A stretch of 34,839 nt of DNA from Hydrococcus sp. Prado102 (GCA_025454425.1 JALOOL010000019.1:1-34839); one strand, 5' to 3'. Positions 1 through 9,547 are shown, counted from the first letter of the stretch. Program-made: numbers and translations. The notes: generated by a model not told the origin, from the sequence alone.

Positions 1-23
1 CGCCGAGCGTGCGCGTCGGTTCC

Positions 24-71
24 CTATTGCCTATTGCCTTTTATTCACTGATAACTGATAACTGATAACTG
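24..71. repeat. Heptanucleotide tandem repeats upstream of the first gene
   Basis: Two copies of CTATTGC (24-37) are followed by three perfect copies of ATAACTG (51-71). The second array ends 7 bp before the ATG at 79, so it occupies the ribosome-binding region of the DUF2157 gene. This is the STRR type of short tandem repeat known from cyanobacterial intergenic DNA. No upstream gene is visible in bases 1-78. Confidence 0.8.
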
Positions 72-78
72 AATAAAA

Positions 79-1494
79 ATGGTTTCGGAAAAATTTCGCC
101 ATCAATTGCGTCAAGAAGTCATGGGATGGCAAGCAGAAGGATTAATTGATGAGGAGTTGTATGCAGAGTTAGCCCGTCGCTATCAGTTTGCTGACTTGGC
201 TGATTCTGCTCGCAATCGTTTTGTTGCGATTTTGATTGGGTTGGGAAGCGTCTTGTTAGGATTAGCCGCGATTACGTTTGTAGCAGCTAACTGGCAAGTT
301 TTGTCAAAACCTGTCAAAGTTGTTTTGTTGATGAGTTTGTTTGCTGGGGTAAATGCAGCGGGATTTTATCTGTGGCGACCTCCGGCTCCATCGTGGCAAG
401 CTCGTTTGGGAAAAGGCTTGCTTTTGTTTGGTTCGTCGATCTTAGGAGCCAATTTCGCCTTAATGTCCCAAATTTTCCATCAAAGCGGCTCGGTTTATCA
501 ATTATTTCTGGTTTGGGGGTTAGGTGTATTAGCAATGGCTTACAGCCTGCGCTTGACTTTTTTGGGCATTCTTGCGCTTATCTTGACCGGAATTGGCTAT
601 GGATCGGGAATTATGAGTTTTTTGATTCCTAGAGAAGTATCTGGGTTTCAACTGGCGATCGCACATATGCCGCTGCTGGTTAGTTTGCTGGGAATTCCTC
701 TGGCGTATTGGTGTCGATCGCGCTGGTTGTTTGGTTTGAGTGCTGTTTTAATTGTGGCTTCTCTAGAAGTTAATTTACTGATTTTTCTCGCCGATTTTTC
801 TAACTATTCTCCTACAACTAGAGGAATCACGAGTGCGATCGCAACCTCGCTTCCCCCCGCGCTATTGTGGGCTTATCGCGATTCTTTGTGGAATATTTCG
901 CTAGAAAAACTTTCTTTTGATGCGATCGCTCGCAATCTCAGTCTAATTTTCATCAGTACTTCACTCTACTTTTTTTCTTTCAATTGGTGGGATGCTAGGG
1001 ACGCTCGCATGGGTTCGCAAATCGAGCTTTCTGATTGGTTTGGATTAATCGATCTTGTATTTTTGAGTGCTGTAACAATTTGGGCGTGGTGGCGATTGGG
1101 ATTTCTAACCAGCAATACGGGGTCATGGAGGTTAGAACGTCAGAGTACTTTAATTGGGGCTGTAATTTTAGTAAGTGGGACGATTGTAGGGGTGGATGCG
1201 TTTGGCGCGATCGCTACTTTAATTTTTAATATCCTTTTATTCCTCTTTGCTGTCGCTTTTATCCGTAGAGGGTTAGCAACTGGCAATCGTCGCGGTTTTT
1301 GGGGCGGGTTGCTTTTGCTCGTTTTGCAAATCGCCTCGCGAATGCTCGAATATGAAACTAATTTACTTGCCAAAGCGATCGCGCTTTTTATCTGCGGTTT
1401 TGGGATTATAGGGGCGGGACTTTGGTTTGAGAGACATCTTCATACCTTAAATACAAATACTTTAGGATCGACTCACGACCAAAATAATTCGTAA
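79..1494 (+). CDS. DUF2157 domain-containing integral membrane protein
   Basis: A 471-residue protein. A short charged N-terminal segment (residues 1-45, with the EGLIDEELYAELARRY helix typical of DUF2157) precedes many hydrophobic segments that run almost to the C-terminus, roughly a dozen membrane passes. The family is recognised by this N-terminus plus the following GSVLLGLAAITFVAANW segment. Biochemical function is unknown. The next gene, 43 bp downstream, encodes a GDYXXLXY protein; these two families commonly sit side by side in bacteria, so they probably form an operon and may act together in the membrane. The ATG lies 7 bp after an ATAACTG repeat array and has no clear Shine-Dalgarno sequence. 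Confidence 0.85.
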   Translation: MVSEKFRHQLRQEVMGWQAEGLIDEELYAELARRYQFADLADSARNRFVAILIGLGSVLLGLAAITFVAANWQVLSKPVKVVLLMSLFAGVNAAGFYLWRPPAPSWQARLGKGLLLFGSSILGANFALMSQIFHQSGSVYQLFLVWGLGVLAMAYSLRLTFLGILALILTGIGYGSGIMSFLIPREVSGFQLAIAHMPLLVSLLGIPLAYWCRSRWLFGLSAVLIVASLEVNLLIFLADFSNYSPTTRGITSAIATSLPPALLWAYRDSLWNISLEKLSFDAIARNLSLIFISTSLYFFSFNWWDARDARMGSQIELSDWFGLIDLVFLSAVTIWAWWRLGFLTSNTGSWRLERQSTLIGAVILVSGTIVGVDAFGAIATLIFNILLFLFAVAFIRRGLATGNRRGFWGGLLLLVLQIASRMLEYETNLLAKAIALFICGFGIIGAGLWFERHLHTLNTNTLGSTHDQNNS

Positions 1495-1537
1495 CTGTAA
1501 TGTGTTAATTACGAATTACGAATTGGATGCTAGCGAT

Positions 1538-2155
1538 ATGACGAATAAGGTTTCGAGTTGGCGATTTTGGGTGCCGCTAATCTTTCAATCAGTCTTAATC
1601 TTGGTTGCACCCGCCCAAGCAATTTATACTCAGATGACGGGAAAAACGATTATTTTACAGACGGTACCCGTCGATCCTTACGATATTTTGCGAGGATATT
1701 CGCAAACGCTGCGCTATTCTATTTCTAGAATCGAAACTCTTGAAGCGCTTTCGGGATGGAATACCATTGTGGGGGCAGATAACAGAGATCGAGAGGGCAA
1801 TCTCGAACCTGGAGCGCGATTTTATGTAATTTTACAAGCTCCTGAAAAAGCAGCACTTTCTGGACAAGCACCTCGTCCCTGGAAACCCGTCGCTGTTAGT
1901 CGCGATCGCCCGACAAGTTTACCACCCAATCGGATTGCCATACAAGGTGAAAAGTCTGATTATTTGTGGATCGATTATGGGTTAGAAACTTATTATTTTC
2001 CTGAAAATCAACGCGAGGAAATAAACGCTCAAATTAACCAAACTATTCCAGATTCTGGACAAGAACGTCCTTTTGTGGTAGAGGTTAAGGTCGATAGTCA
2101 AGGTCGTGCCCTTCCTATCAGTCTTTGGATAGGTGAAAAAAATTACAACTTTTGA
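1538..2155 (+). CDS. GDYXXLXY domain-containing protein
   Basis: About 205 residues from the ATG at 1538. A longer in-frame start exists (GTG 1502), but those extra codons fall in an AATTACGAATTACGAATT duplication, so the internal ATG is preferred. Residues 7-30 form one hydrophobic anchor or signal segment. It is followed by TGKTIILQTVPVDPYDILRG and then RGYSQTLRY, the local form of the GDYxxLxY signature. The rest is predicted soluble beta-rich sequence, probably outside the cytoplasmic membrane. Function is unknown. It follows the DUF2157 gene closely on the same strand, the standard arrangement for this pair. Confidence 0.8.
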   Translation: MTNKVSSWRFWVPLIFQSVLILVAPAQAIYTQMTGKTIILQTVPVDPYDILRGYSQTLRYSISRIETLEALSGWNTIVGADNRDREGNLEPGARFYVILQAPEKAALSGQAPRPWKPVAVSRDRPTSLPPNRIAIQGEKSDYLWIDYGLETYYFPENQREEINAQINQTIPDSGQERPFVVEVKVDSQGRALPISLWIGEKNYNF

Positions 2156-2593
2156 TATATTTGCAGGCAAAACTTGCTGGTCATGTTTTTAATCGAGCGT
2201 AAGCTATTACGCATTCAAGTTGCATTTATTTTCAGTGAGGAAAAGACCTAAAAGTTTTTTCCCCACTTCCCCACTCCTCGATTGGCTGACACAACTCCTT
2301 AAACACTAATCAACTCGTAGGTTAGTTAGTAATTGTCGCTCCCCTATTTAATTCGATCCTGTAAGCTTTTCTTAAACGTACATAATGTCAATGCTGTCTG
2401 GGATGCCTCTATCGCTTATTAAATCAATCGTTGCGGACAATACTAACTCTCAAAATATGTAAACTTTATTTTAGATCGCTTACTTATTTTTCATAGATCG
2501 AATTTAGTTTAACATTAAAAAATATACTTGCTCTATTGTTTTCTTTGATATTATCTGGTATTTATTGCTAAGATTTCTTGACTAAAATAAACT
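2156..2593. other. 438-bp intergenic region without a gene
   Basis: No convincing coding frame on either strand. It presumably holds the promoter of the STAND/WD40 gene. The last 150 bp are very AT-rich with runs of A and T, but I cannot assign a specific -35/-10 pair. Confidence 0.4.
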
Positions 2594-5500
2594 ATGGATC
2601 GCAAGACTCAAAATTCTCTGCTTCAAGACGCAACAACTTCTCTAAGCGATGGATCTGATGTTTTGCATTTTTCACCAACCCCGATTCTAGAGTCTTCTGT
2701 CGATGAGACGCTCGATAAACCGCTCGTTGTCACTTCTCCCTACAAAGGATTAAATTCATATAAAACTGAAGATTGGGAGTCTTTTTTTGGTCGAGACGAT
2801 CTAATTGTACAGTTGCTTAACTCTTTAAGCAAAAACAATCTTATTTTGCTTTTGGGCGCATCGGGAAGTGGCAAAACATCGCTAATTCAATCGGGGTTGA
2901 TTTCTCGGTTAAAAGAAAATTTAAATTCAAAATTTATTGAGATTAGTTTTAAACCCGATCGCAATCCGTTTTTATCTTTCTATAATTCTCTAATTCAAAA
3001 TAATTACCAGTGTGAAGAGGAAATTACGCTTCCTCAACTCGCTCAAAATCTACAACAAAAAGATGATGGAAGTTATTGGCTTATCGTCATCGATAACTTT
3101 GAAGAGTTTTTTACGCTCAGTAACCCTCAAGAAGCAGAGTTTTTTATTGAGGATATAATCGAAATCTATGAATTTTTGAAGACTTCGCCAGAGAATTCTG
3201 TCAAAATCAAAATTGTTTTGTCGATGCGAAGTGAGTATTTAGATAATTTTAGCGTTTATCCTAAACTCATCGATATAACACTAACACAAAAAAACATCCA
3301 GGCGATCGCTAATCTAACTCCAGAAAATCTTCGTTTAGTTATCGAACAGCCTGCCAATAAACAGGGAGTGATTTTTGAGGCAGGATTAGTCGATAAAATC
3401 ATCCAAGATGCACGAGAAACAACAAACTTTTTACCGTTGTTACAATATACGCTCGACTGTCTTTGGAAGCAAGAAAATTTAAGCGATCGCACCTTAAAAA
3501 TAAATACTTACAAAGGATTAGGCAATTTTAAAGGAATTTTAACCGCTCGAATTAATTTAATTTATAACAATTTTACCCCTGCTGAAAAATTAGTTACAAA
3601 AACAATTTTTATTAATTTAGTTAAACCCATTTTAAATACAATAGTTATTCGGCGAGCCAATTTATCTGAATTTGATAACGAAGTTAGTCAACGAACTATT
3701 GAAAAATTAGTTGAAAATAACTTGCTAATTTGCGATGTTGCCTTACATAAGATAGAAATTATCCACGATGTATTACTCAATTCTTGGACGACATTGAGCG
3801 ATTGGATTGAAGAACTCCGTCAAGTCATCACTCTGAAGAAACAACTAAGTGAAGAGGCAAAGGTATGGCAAATTTTATCTCAAGAAGAACGAAATAAAAC
3901 GATAAATAAAATGTGGTCTGGCGCTAAATTAGAAAAGGTTGACGAACTAAGAAAAAAGAAGATGTTTGAGTTGGTAGCTGGGAGTTTTAGTCCTGAAGAA
4001 GAAGAATTTATTAACGCAAGTTTTGCCTTAGAAAACAAATTACTAAAAGCCAAAGACAAACAGATTCAGCAATTAACTAAAGAACTCGTAGAAGTAAAAT
4101 TACGAGAACAAGCAGCCAATATCAAAGCCACACTAAACGTTCGACCGCTAGAAGGTTTGCTATCAGCAATAATTGCGATCGGAGAAAACTTAGACAAATT
4201 GCCACAGCAAATTCTTCCAAGCATTCAAGCTAGTTTAAACTTTGCAATGGAAGTTGCAAAAGAGCAAAATATTCTCAAAGGTCACGAAGACCGAGTGAAT
4301 GCAGTAGCAATTAGTCCAGACGGAAAAATCATCGTCAGTGGCAGTTGGGACAAAACCCTACAATTGTGGAACTCAGAAGGAAACCCGATCGAAAAACCCT
4401 TTCGAGGTCATGAAGGAGAGATTACTTCAGTTGCTTTTAGTCCCGACGGACAAACAATTGCTAGCAGTAGCGGCGATGGAACGGTTCGTTTATGGAATCT
4501 CAAAGGAATTGCGATCGGTATGCCGATGTGGGGTCACGAAGGAGATGTAACCTCGGTTGCCATTAGTGGGGATGGTCAAACAATTGCCAGTAGCGGGGTA
4601 GATGGAACGATTCGTTTGTGGGATTTACAGGGAAACCCCATCGGTCAACCTTTTTACGGTCACGAAGGAGATGTAACCTCGGTTGCCATTAGTGGGGACG
4701 GTCAAACAATTGCTAGCGGTGGCGGCGATGGAACGGTTCGTTTGTGGGATTTACAAGGAACCCCTATCGGTCAACCTTTTGGGGGTCATGAAGATAAAGT
4801 TGCGGCGATCGCATTTAGTCCCGACGGACAAACGATCGCTAGCAGCAGTTGGGATGCGACAGTAAGATTGTGGGATATCCAAGGCAAAGCAATCGGCAAA
4901 CCCTTTCGAGGTCATGACGACTACGTTATTGCGATCGCATTCGATCCCCAAGGAAAAATGATTGCTAGCGGTAGCAGCGATAAAACCATCCGATTATGGG
5001 ATCTAAATGGCAATCGTATCGGTCAACCGTTGCGGGGACATAGAAGTTCAATCCGTTCGCTAATTTTTAGTCCAGATGGTAAAACTGTTATCAGTGGGAG
5101 TACCGATAAGACATTGCGATTGTGGGATCTCGCAGGAAACGCGATCGCGCGACCCTTCCAAGGTCACGACGTTTCAGTGTGGTCGGTCGCCTTTAGTCGC
5201 GACGGACAAACAATGGTTAGCGGTGGCGGCGATGGAACAGTTAGAATCTGGGATCGCAATGGCAAACAAATCGGTCAAGCTTTTCGCGGTCATGCGGGAG
5301 ATGTTACTTCAGTTGCTTTGAGTCCCGATGGAGAAATCATTGCTAGCGGTAGTTGGGATAGAACCATAAGATTGTGGGATTTACAAGGAAATGCGATCGC
5401 GCCACCCTTTCAAGGTCATGAAGATGATATTACATCAGTCGCTTTCAGTCCCGACGGAGAAATAATTGCCAGCGGCAGTTGGGATAAAACCGTAAGATTG

Positions 5501-6505
5501 TGGGATAAACGAGGCAATGCGATCGCGCAACCGCTGCGAGGTCATCAGGGAGATGTTACCGCCGTCGCTTTCAGTCCCGACGGAGAAATCATTGCTAGCG
5601 GCAGTTGGGACAAAACCATAAGATTGTGGGACAAACAGGGCAATGCGATCGCCAAACCCTTCGAGGGTCATCAAGAAAGAGTCAATGCAGTTGTCTTTAG
5701 TCCCAATGGAAACGCGATCGCCAGTGGTGGCGGCGATGGAACCATCCGCTTATGGGATTTACAAGGAAATGCGATCGGTCAACCTTTTGGGGGTCATGAA
5801 GGTTATGTGAGTACAGTTGCCTTTAGTTATGACGGTCAAATTCTTGTCAGTGGTGGTAGCGATGGCACAATTCGCTTGTGGGATTTACAAGGAAATGCGA
5901 TCGCGCAACCTTTTGAAATTCCTAAAAGCGAAGTAACCACAGTGGCATTTAGTCCAGACGATCGAGTTATTGTCAGCGGCAGTTTAAACGGACTGATACA
6001 CTTGTGGCAAGGCGGTGGTTGGCAGAGTTGGTTGCAAGTTTGTGGCGAAAGATTGCGTTATCATCCCGCTTTCAAAAACCCACAAACCGATTTAGAAAAT
6101 CTTGCTTTGGCAGTCTGTCAAAAACATCTTTGGAATCCAGTCGCAACGGAATGGAATAAACGCGGGATTGCTAGATTAGAAGAAGACGCATTTGAGATTG
6201 CCCTCGAATATTTCGATCGCGCACTACAAATTCATCCCCATCATGTAGGAGCGCTGTACAATCGTGCTAGAACCTATGTCAATCTAGGCGATGCTGCAAA
6301 AGCGATTCAAGATTTCGATCGCCTAATTGAGACTGTTCCCACTCATGCGACTGCTTATCTTTATCGAGGACAATGCTACGGAGAACTTAGCGATCGCGCT
6401 AAGGCAATCGCTGACACCCAGCAAGCAGCAGCTTTGTACCAACAACAGGGACAAGATGCTAATTACAAAAAAGCGATCGCTTACCTTCACCAACTTCAGC
6501 GCTAA
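2594..6505 (+). CDS. nSTAND NTPase with 14 WD40 repeats and C-terminal TPRs
   Basis: A 1303-residue signalling-type protein. Residues 49-69 carry the SPYKGLNSY...FFGRDDL entry motif of the nSTAND1 NTPase family. The Walker A motif is GASGSGKTS (88-96) and the Walker B motif LIVIDNFEEFF (about 163-173). A charged helical linker runs about 410-560. From residue 563 there are 14 consecutive 42-residue WD40 repeats (GH...V..VAFSPDG..IASGS.D.TIRLWD), consistent with two seven-bladed propellers. Residues 1185-1295 hold about three TPR units. STAND proteins usually use the NTPase as an oligomerising switch and the repeats as sensor. No nuclease, protease or TIR effector is visible: the first 48 residues look disordered. 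The ligand is unknown. It appears to be a single-gene unit. Confidence 0.9.
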   Translation: MDRKTQNSLLQDATTSLSDGSDVLHFSPTPILESSVDETLDKPLVVTSPYKGLNSYKTEDWESFFGRDDLIVQLLNSLSKNNLILLLGASGSGKTSLIQSGLISRLKENLNSKFIEISFKPDRNPFLSFYNSLIQNNYQCEEEITLPQLAQNLQQKDDGSYWLIVIDNFEEFFTLSNPQEAEFFIEDIIEIYEFLKTSPENSVKIKIVLSMRSEYLDNFSVYPKLIDITLTQKNIQAIANLTPENLRLVIEQPANKQGVIFEAGLVDKIIQDARETTNFLPLLQYTLDCLWKQENLSDRTLKINTYKGLGNFKGILTARINLIYNNFTPAEKLVTKTIFINLVKPILNTIVIRRANLSEFDNEVSQRTIEKLVENNLLICDVALHKIEIIHDVLLNSWTTLSDWIEELRQVITLKKQLSEEAKVWQILSQEERNKTINKMWSGAKLEKVDELRKKKMFELVAGSFSPEEEEFINASFALENKLLKAKDKQIQQLTKELVEVKLREQAANIKATLNVRPLEGLLSAIIAIGENLDKLPQQILPSIQASLNFAMEVAKEQNILKGHEDRVNAVAISPDGKIIVSGSWDKTLQLWNSEGNPIEKPFRGHEGEITSVAFSPDGQTIASSSGDGTVRLWNLKGIAIGMPMWGHEGDVTSVAISGDGQTIASSGVDGTIRLWDLQGNPIGQPFYGHEGDVTSVAISGDGQTIASGGGDGTVRLWDLQGTPIGQPFGGHEDKVAAIAFSPDGQTIASSSWDATVRLWDIQGKAIGKPFRGHDDYVIAIAFDPQGKMIASGSSDKTIRLWDLNGNRIGQPLRGHRSSIRSLIFSPDGKTVISGSTDKTLRLWDLAGNAIARPFQGHDVSVWSVAFSRDGQTMVSGGGDGTVRIWDRNGKQIGQAFRGHAGDVTSVALSPDGEIIASGSWDRTIRLWDLQGNAIAPPFQGHEDDITSVAFSPDGEIIASGSWDKTVRLWDKRGNAIAQPLRGHQGDVTAVAFSPDGEIIASGSWDKTIRLWDKQGNAIAKPFEGHQERVNAVVFSPNGNAIASGGGDGTIRLWDLQGNAIGQPFGGHEGYVSTVAFSYDGQILVSGGSDGTIRLWDLQGNAIAQPFEIPKSEVTTVAFSPDDRVIVSGSLNGLIHLWQGGGWQSWLQVCGERLRYHPAFKNPQTDLENLALAVCQKHLWNPVATEWNKRGIARLEEDAFEIALEYFDRALQIHPHHVGALYNRARTYVNLGDAAKAIQDFDRLIETVPTHATAYLYRGQCYGELSDRAKAIADTQQAAALYQQQGQDANYKKAIAYLHQLQR
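4280..6010 (+). repeat. Tandem 126-bp repeats encoding WD40 blades
   Basis: Fourteen in-register repeats of 126 bp (42 codons), each beginning at the GGTCA(T/C) that encodes Gly-His; the last is degenerate and begins with IPKSE. Repeats 3 and 4 (starting 4532 and 4658) are nearly identical over about 59 bp, suggesting recent duplication or gene conversion. Five repeats (7, 9, 10, 11 and 13) carry a HIP1 octamer GCGATCGC at the same codon position, encoding Ala-Ile-Ala in the blade linker. Confidence 0.85.
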
Positions 6506-6610
6506 AAGGCGATTGGCATACTTTTTCAGTTATCAGTGATTAGAGTTCAAAGTTCAAAAATTTAGGAATTCAGGACAAGAGTAGTAAATTTAATTCTGAC
6601 TTCCGACCTT

Positions 6611-6660
6611 CGACTTTCGACTTTCGACTTTCGACTTTCGACTTTCGACTTTCGACTTTC
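6611..6660. repeat. (CGACTTT)7 heptamer array
   Basis: Seven perfect tandem copies of CGACTTT plus one base, between the convergent STAND/WD40 gene and the small membrane protein gene. The array ends 1 bp before the stop codon of the minus-strand gene (TAG at 6664-6662). The same heptamer recurs near 23438, 28881, 30317 and 34291. Confidence 0.9.
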
Positions 6661-6661
6661 C

Positions 6662-6982
6662 CTAATCTTCTACTTCCAACTGAGCGACAGTAATGGCAGC
6701 AAAAGAAAACGCAAATACAATCGGCATGGGACACTCAAACCAATAACTCAGCATAGCAGCGATTAGCGTCAAAGCGGTGGCAGCAGTTATCCACGCTTTT
6801 TCTTGCGGACACAATCCTTTTTCTGCCTTAATTGTTCTGAGGATGTGAGATGGAATTGGTTCTGGAATTACTGCACCTGGAGGAAACGCCCAATAAAAGT
6901 CTCGACGCTCCATAAATAGCTCTGTCCAGCCATTATTGTCACACCATTCTTGAATCCAGTTATCGCAGTAGTGTTTCATCAT
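6662..6982 (-). CDS. Conserved small membrane protein of unknown function
   Basis: 106 residues. The N-terminal half is soluble and rich in aromatic and charged residues (CDNWIQEWCDNNGWTELF, then FYWAFPPGAVIPEPIP). Two hydrophobic segments at about 64-81 and 85-100 form a likely membrane hairpin with a short acidic tail. I recall similar proteins from other cyanobacteria but no assigned function. Two adjacent Met codons make the start ambiguous by one residue. It is convergent with the STAND/WD40 gene, and its stop is flanked directly by a heptamer array. It is separated from the upstream minus-strand gene by 322 bp, so it probably has its own promoter. Confidence 0.7.
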   Translation of the reverse strand: MMKHYCDNWIQEWCDNNGWTELFMERRDFYWAFPPGAVIPEPIPSHILRTIKAEKGLCPQEKAWITAATALTLIAAMLSYWFECPMPIVFAFSFAAITVAQLEVED

Positions 6983-7304
6983 TGCACAATACTATTTGAG
7001 GGGGCTAAATTTTTGTAAAGAATAACTATAGATAAGTTGAATTCATATACTAGCAAAGCCACACTTAAGTAGCTTTGAATTCAATAAAACTTAATTTTTT
7101 GAAATAGCTCAATAACAATTTTTTTTAAAGCCTAAGTAATACTCAACAATAATATTAGTTCTACTTGCTCGCTCGTAGAGTTCAAGGGCGCGATCGCGAA
7201 AAAATCATGAAGATTCTTAGCTTTACTTGCTTAGCTCTAAAACAATTTAGTTAAAAAATTTTAACTTAACAATTCTCAATAAAACTTTTAAAAATTAATC
7301 ATCT
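6983..7304. other. 322-bp AT-rich intergenic region
   Basis: Lies between two minus-strand genes and contains one HIP1 site (7191-7198) and A/T runs. It would hold the promoter of the small membrane protein gene. No coding frame, clear hairpin or RNA gene seen. Confidence 0.35.
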
Positions 7305-7880
7305 TTAATGAATAAAAATATTTCTTTCGGTACAAGTCGCCTGCAATTTTCGATCCCAAGAATCGACGGGTAATTGAGGTAAACGCGCCAACTCAAAAAT
7401 AATTCCAATAGTAGGAATATGCGACCATTCAGGCGAATTGAGCAAGCGATCGTAAAAACCGCCACCATAACCCAAACGATAGCCTTGGTAGTCGCAGGCG
7501 ACAGCAGGAACGAGAATTAAATCGATGTCGCCAGCATTTAACGGCGTTGCAGTAGGTAAAGGTTCTTGAATGCCAAAATTTCCGGTTTGTAAGGGTTCTC
7601 CTGGACTCCAGGTATGCCACACTAACGATTTGCCAACGCAACGAGAAAACCCCCAACGATGGTTAGATGTAAATAGGGGACAGAGATCGGGTTCTTTGCG
7701 AAAACTAAAGTATGCCAGAATGGTTTTCGCTTCGAGAAATAAAGGAAAAGATTGTAAAGATTGACAAATGCGATCGCTTTTTTCTCGCCAAGTTTCTTGG
7801 GTTAAAGAAAGACGTTGTTTGAGAATTTGTTTGCGTAATTCTGATTTGCTAGGATATTGTGTCATTGATATTCTCGCCAT
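7305..7880 (-). CDS. 5-formyltetrahydrofolate cyclo-ligase
   Basis: 191 residues, the normal length for this family (EC 6.3.3.2, MTHFS). It converts 5-formyl-THF to 5,10-methenyl-THF with ATP in the cytoplasm, returning a storage or inhibitory folate to one-carbon metabolism. Visible signatures are the N-terminal SELRKQILKQRL helix with the basic residues of the ATP/folate site, YFSFRKEPDL, and the C-terminal ATP-binding motif YRLGYGGGFYDRLL (residues 134-147). A second in-frame Met at residue 6 (MTQYPSK) is an equally plausible start; neither has a strong ribosome-binding site. It is divergent from the LysE-type exporter gene across 54 bp. Confidence 0.93.
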   Translation of the reverse strand: MARISMTQYPSKSELRKQILKQRLSLTQETWREKSDRICQSLQSFPLFLEAKTILAYFSFRKEPDLCPLFTSNHRWGFSRCVGKSLVWHTWSPGEPLQTGNFGIQEPLPTATPLNAGDIDLILVPAVACDYQGYRLGYGGGFYDRLLNSPEWSHIPTIGIIFELARLPQLPVDSWDRKLQATCTERNIFIH

Positions 7881-7934
7881 TTTCGAGCGGGCTTATGCAA
7901 TTTTTGATGATTTATTCACGATTAAAAATATTAA

Positions 7935-8552
7935 ATGGAGATAAATTTATTCGTAAAAGGGTTAGCGATTGGATTTTCTATCGCTGCACCAGTGGGAGCG
8001 ATCGGCGTATTATGTATTAGTAGAACGCTAAAGCAGGGATATCTTGCTGGCTTCGTGTCTGGATTGGGAGCAGCAACTGCTGATGGAATTTATGGTTGCA
8101 TTGCTGGATTTGGACTTACTTTCATAGCAAATTTTTTTAGCGATCGCCAATTTTGGTTTCATCTCATTGGGGGTCTATTTCTTTGTTATTTAGGACTTAA
8201 AACATTTTTATCGCGATCGTCGCAACATCAAACTATCTCAAATAAGAGTAATAACTTAATCGGTGCTTATTTATCTACATTTTTTTTAACGATAATTAAT
8301 CCGATGACAATTTTGTCCTTTGCGGCAATTTTTGCTGGTGCGGGAATAACCAATGCAACAAACAATTATTATTCGGCACTAATAACAGTTTTAGGAGTTT
8401 TTCTAGGCTCTGTTTTGTGGTGGATAATTCTCAGTAGCAGCGTTAGCTTATTTCGCACAAAACTCGATCTAACAAAATTGCTATTACTCAACCGTATTTC
8501 TGGCATAGTTATTATCATCTTTGGATTGCTGGCATTAAGACAATTAATGTGA
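7935..8552 (+). CDS. LysE family amino-acid exporter (translocator)
   Basis: 205 residues with about six hydrophobic segments across its length. The N-terminal IGFSIAAPVGAIGVLCISRTLKQG segment carries the PxGP-like region and conserved basic turn of LysE/RhtB exporters. The second half contains NPMTILSFAAIFAG, also typical. The family exports amino acids or related small molecules across the inner membrane by proton-motive force; the substrate here cannot be inferred. It is transcribed divergently from the folate cyclo-ligase gene and convergent with the pentapeptide gene 46 bp downstream. Confidence 0.85.
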   Translation: MEINLFVKGLAIGFSIAAPVGAIGVLCISRTLKQGYLAGFVSGLGAATADGIYGCIAGFGLTFIANFFSDRQFWFHLIGGLFLCYLGLKTFLSRSSQHQTISNKSNNLIGAYLSTFFLTIINPMTILSFAAIFAGAGITNATNNYYSALITVLGVFLGSVLWWIILSSSVSLFRTKLDLTKLLLLNRISGIVIIIFGLLALRQLM

Positions 8553-8598
8553 GTGAGGAGTCTGAAAGCGGTTATTAGGTAGTAGTAATGCGTCTAGA

Positions 8599-9375
8599 TT
8601 AAAAAAACATCATCAATTGCAACGCAAGAGAAGCCGCACCTTGCAAAAAATTATTAAATTCTGAAGTTTGTTCGGGATCGCGATTAGCTTGACGAATGAT
8701 TTCCATATTAGTTAGAAAATTAGCGGAAGCTTGATAGCCAGCTTGATTTTGTTGCTGCTGAAATAAAGTAGTAGCCACTTCAGCATCTTTTTGAGCTTTA
8801 TCTCGTTCTCCCAGACGATAATTAGCGATTCCGCGAGCCAAATAAGCTGGAGCAAAGGCAGGCTCGATATTAAGCGCTTGATTATAATACTCGATCGCGG
8901 CACCGTGGTTTCCTTTTTGGCTTTCGATCAAGCCCCAGTTGAAAAATTGTTGCGGCGTGCCAGCATAATTAGGCATTCCAAACGAACCTTGAACGAAAGC
9001 CGTATCGAGTTTAGTCCCGATTAGATTAGCATTAGTTAGATACGCACTTCTTAGATCGGTATTATCCAAAATCGCCCCAGACAAATTAGCACCCGTTAAA
9101 TTTGCTCCAAACAAAGAAGCACCTGTTAGATTTGCCCCACTAAGATCTGCACCGCTTAGATTCGCTTGCGAAAGGTTAGCTTGACTCAAATTAGCACCGC
9201 TGAGTCTAGCACCTGCCAGGTTAGACATCACTAAACCCGCCCCACTCAACTCACATTGGCTGCATTCTTTGGTAGAAAGTAACTGACGAATATGCGCTAA
9301 ATTTTCTGCACGAACCGGAATCGATAAACTAATGGTAGATAAGATGGTAGCTATAGCAAGCAAACTTGGTTTCAT
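8599..9375 (-). CDS. Secreted pentapeptide-repeat and TPR protein
   Basis: 258 residues. Residues 1-23 form a Sec-type signal peptide ending VRA-EN. A Cys pair follows (CSQC, 38-41). Residues about 41-125 are pentapeptide repeats of the A(N/D)LSG type, predicted to fold as a right-handed quadrilateral beta-helix. Residues about 140-207 are TPR-like (FFNWGLIESQKGNHGAAIEYYNQAL and the next helix pair). The C-terminal 15 residues are hydrophobic. Such proteins are abundant in cyanobacteria and mostly uncharacterised; the modules suggest a protein-binding scaffold in the periplasm or thylakoid lumen. The gene is divergent from grxC. Confidence 0.85.
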   Translation of the reverse strand: MKPSLLAIATILSTISLSIPVRAENLAHIRQLLSTKECSQCELSGAGLVMSNLAGARLSGANLSQANLSQANLSGADLSGANLTGASLFGANLTGANLSGAILDNTDLRSAYLTNANLIGTKLDTAFVQGSFGMPNYAGTPQQFFNWGLIESQKGNHGAAIEYYNQALNIEPAFAPAYLARGIANYRLGERDKAQKDAEVATTLFQQQQNQAGYQASANFLTNMEIIRQANRDPEQTSEFNNFLQGAASLALQLMMFF

Positions 9376-9547
9376 AGATTTTTCAAATTGGGGTCTGAGA
9401 AAATTAAATTAGCATTACACCCGATATTAATAATTATTTTAGGATCGGGTTAGGCGATCGCGCTTTTTTTCTCAAAGATGCGATCCTCATCAACTATTAT
9501 TCGACTTCAGTTTAAAATTGAAACATTACTTAACAATTAAAAAAATT

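Noticed and set aside
4338..5674. Several 60-80 codon frames inside the WD40 region on both strands
   Set aside because: They recur with the 126-bp repeat period and are frame shadows of the WD40 coding sequence.
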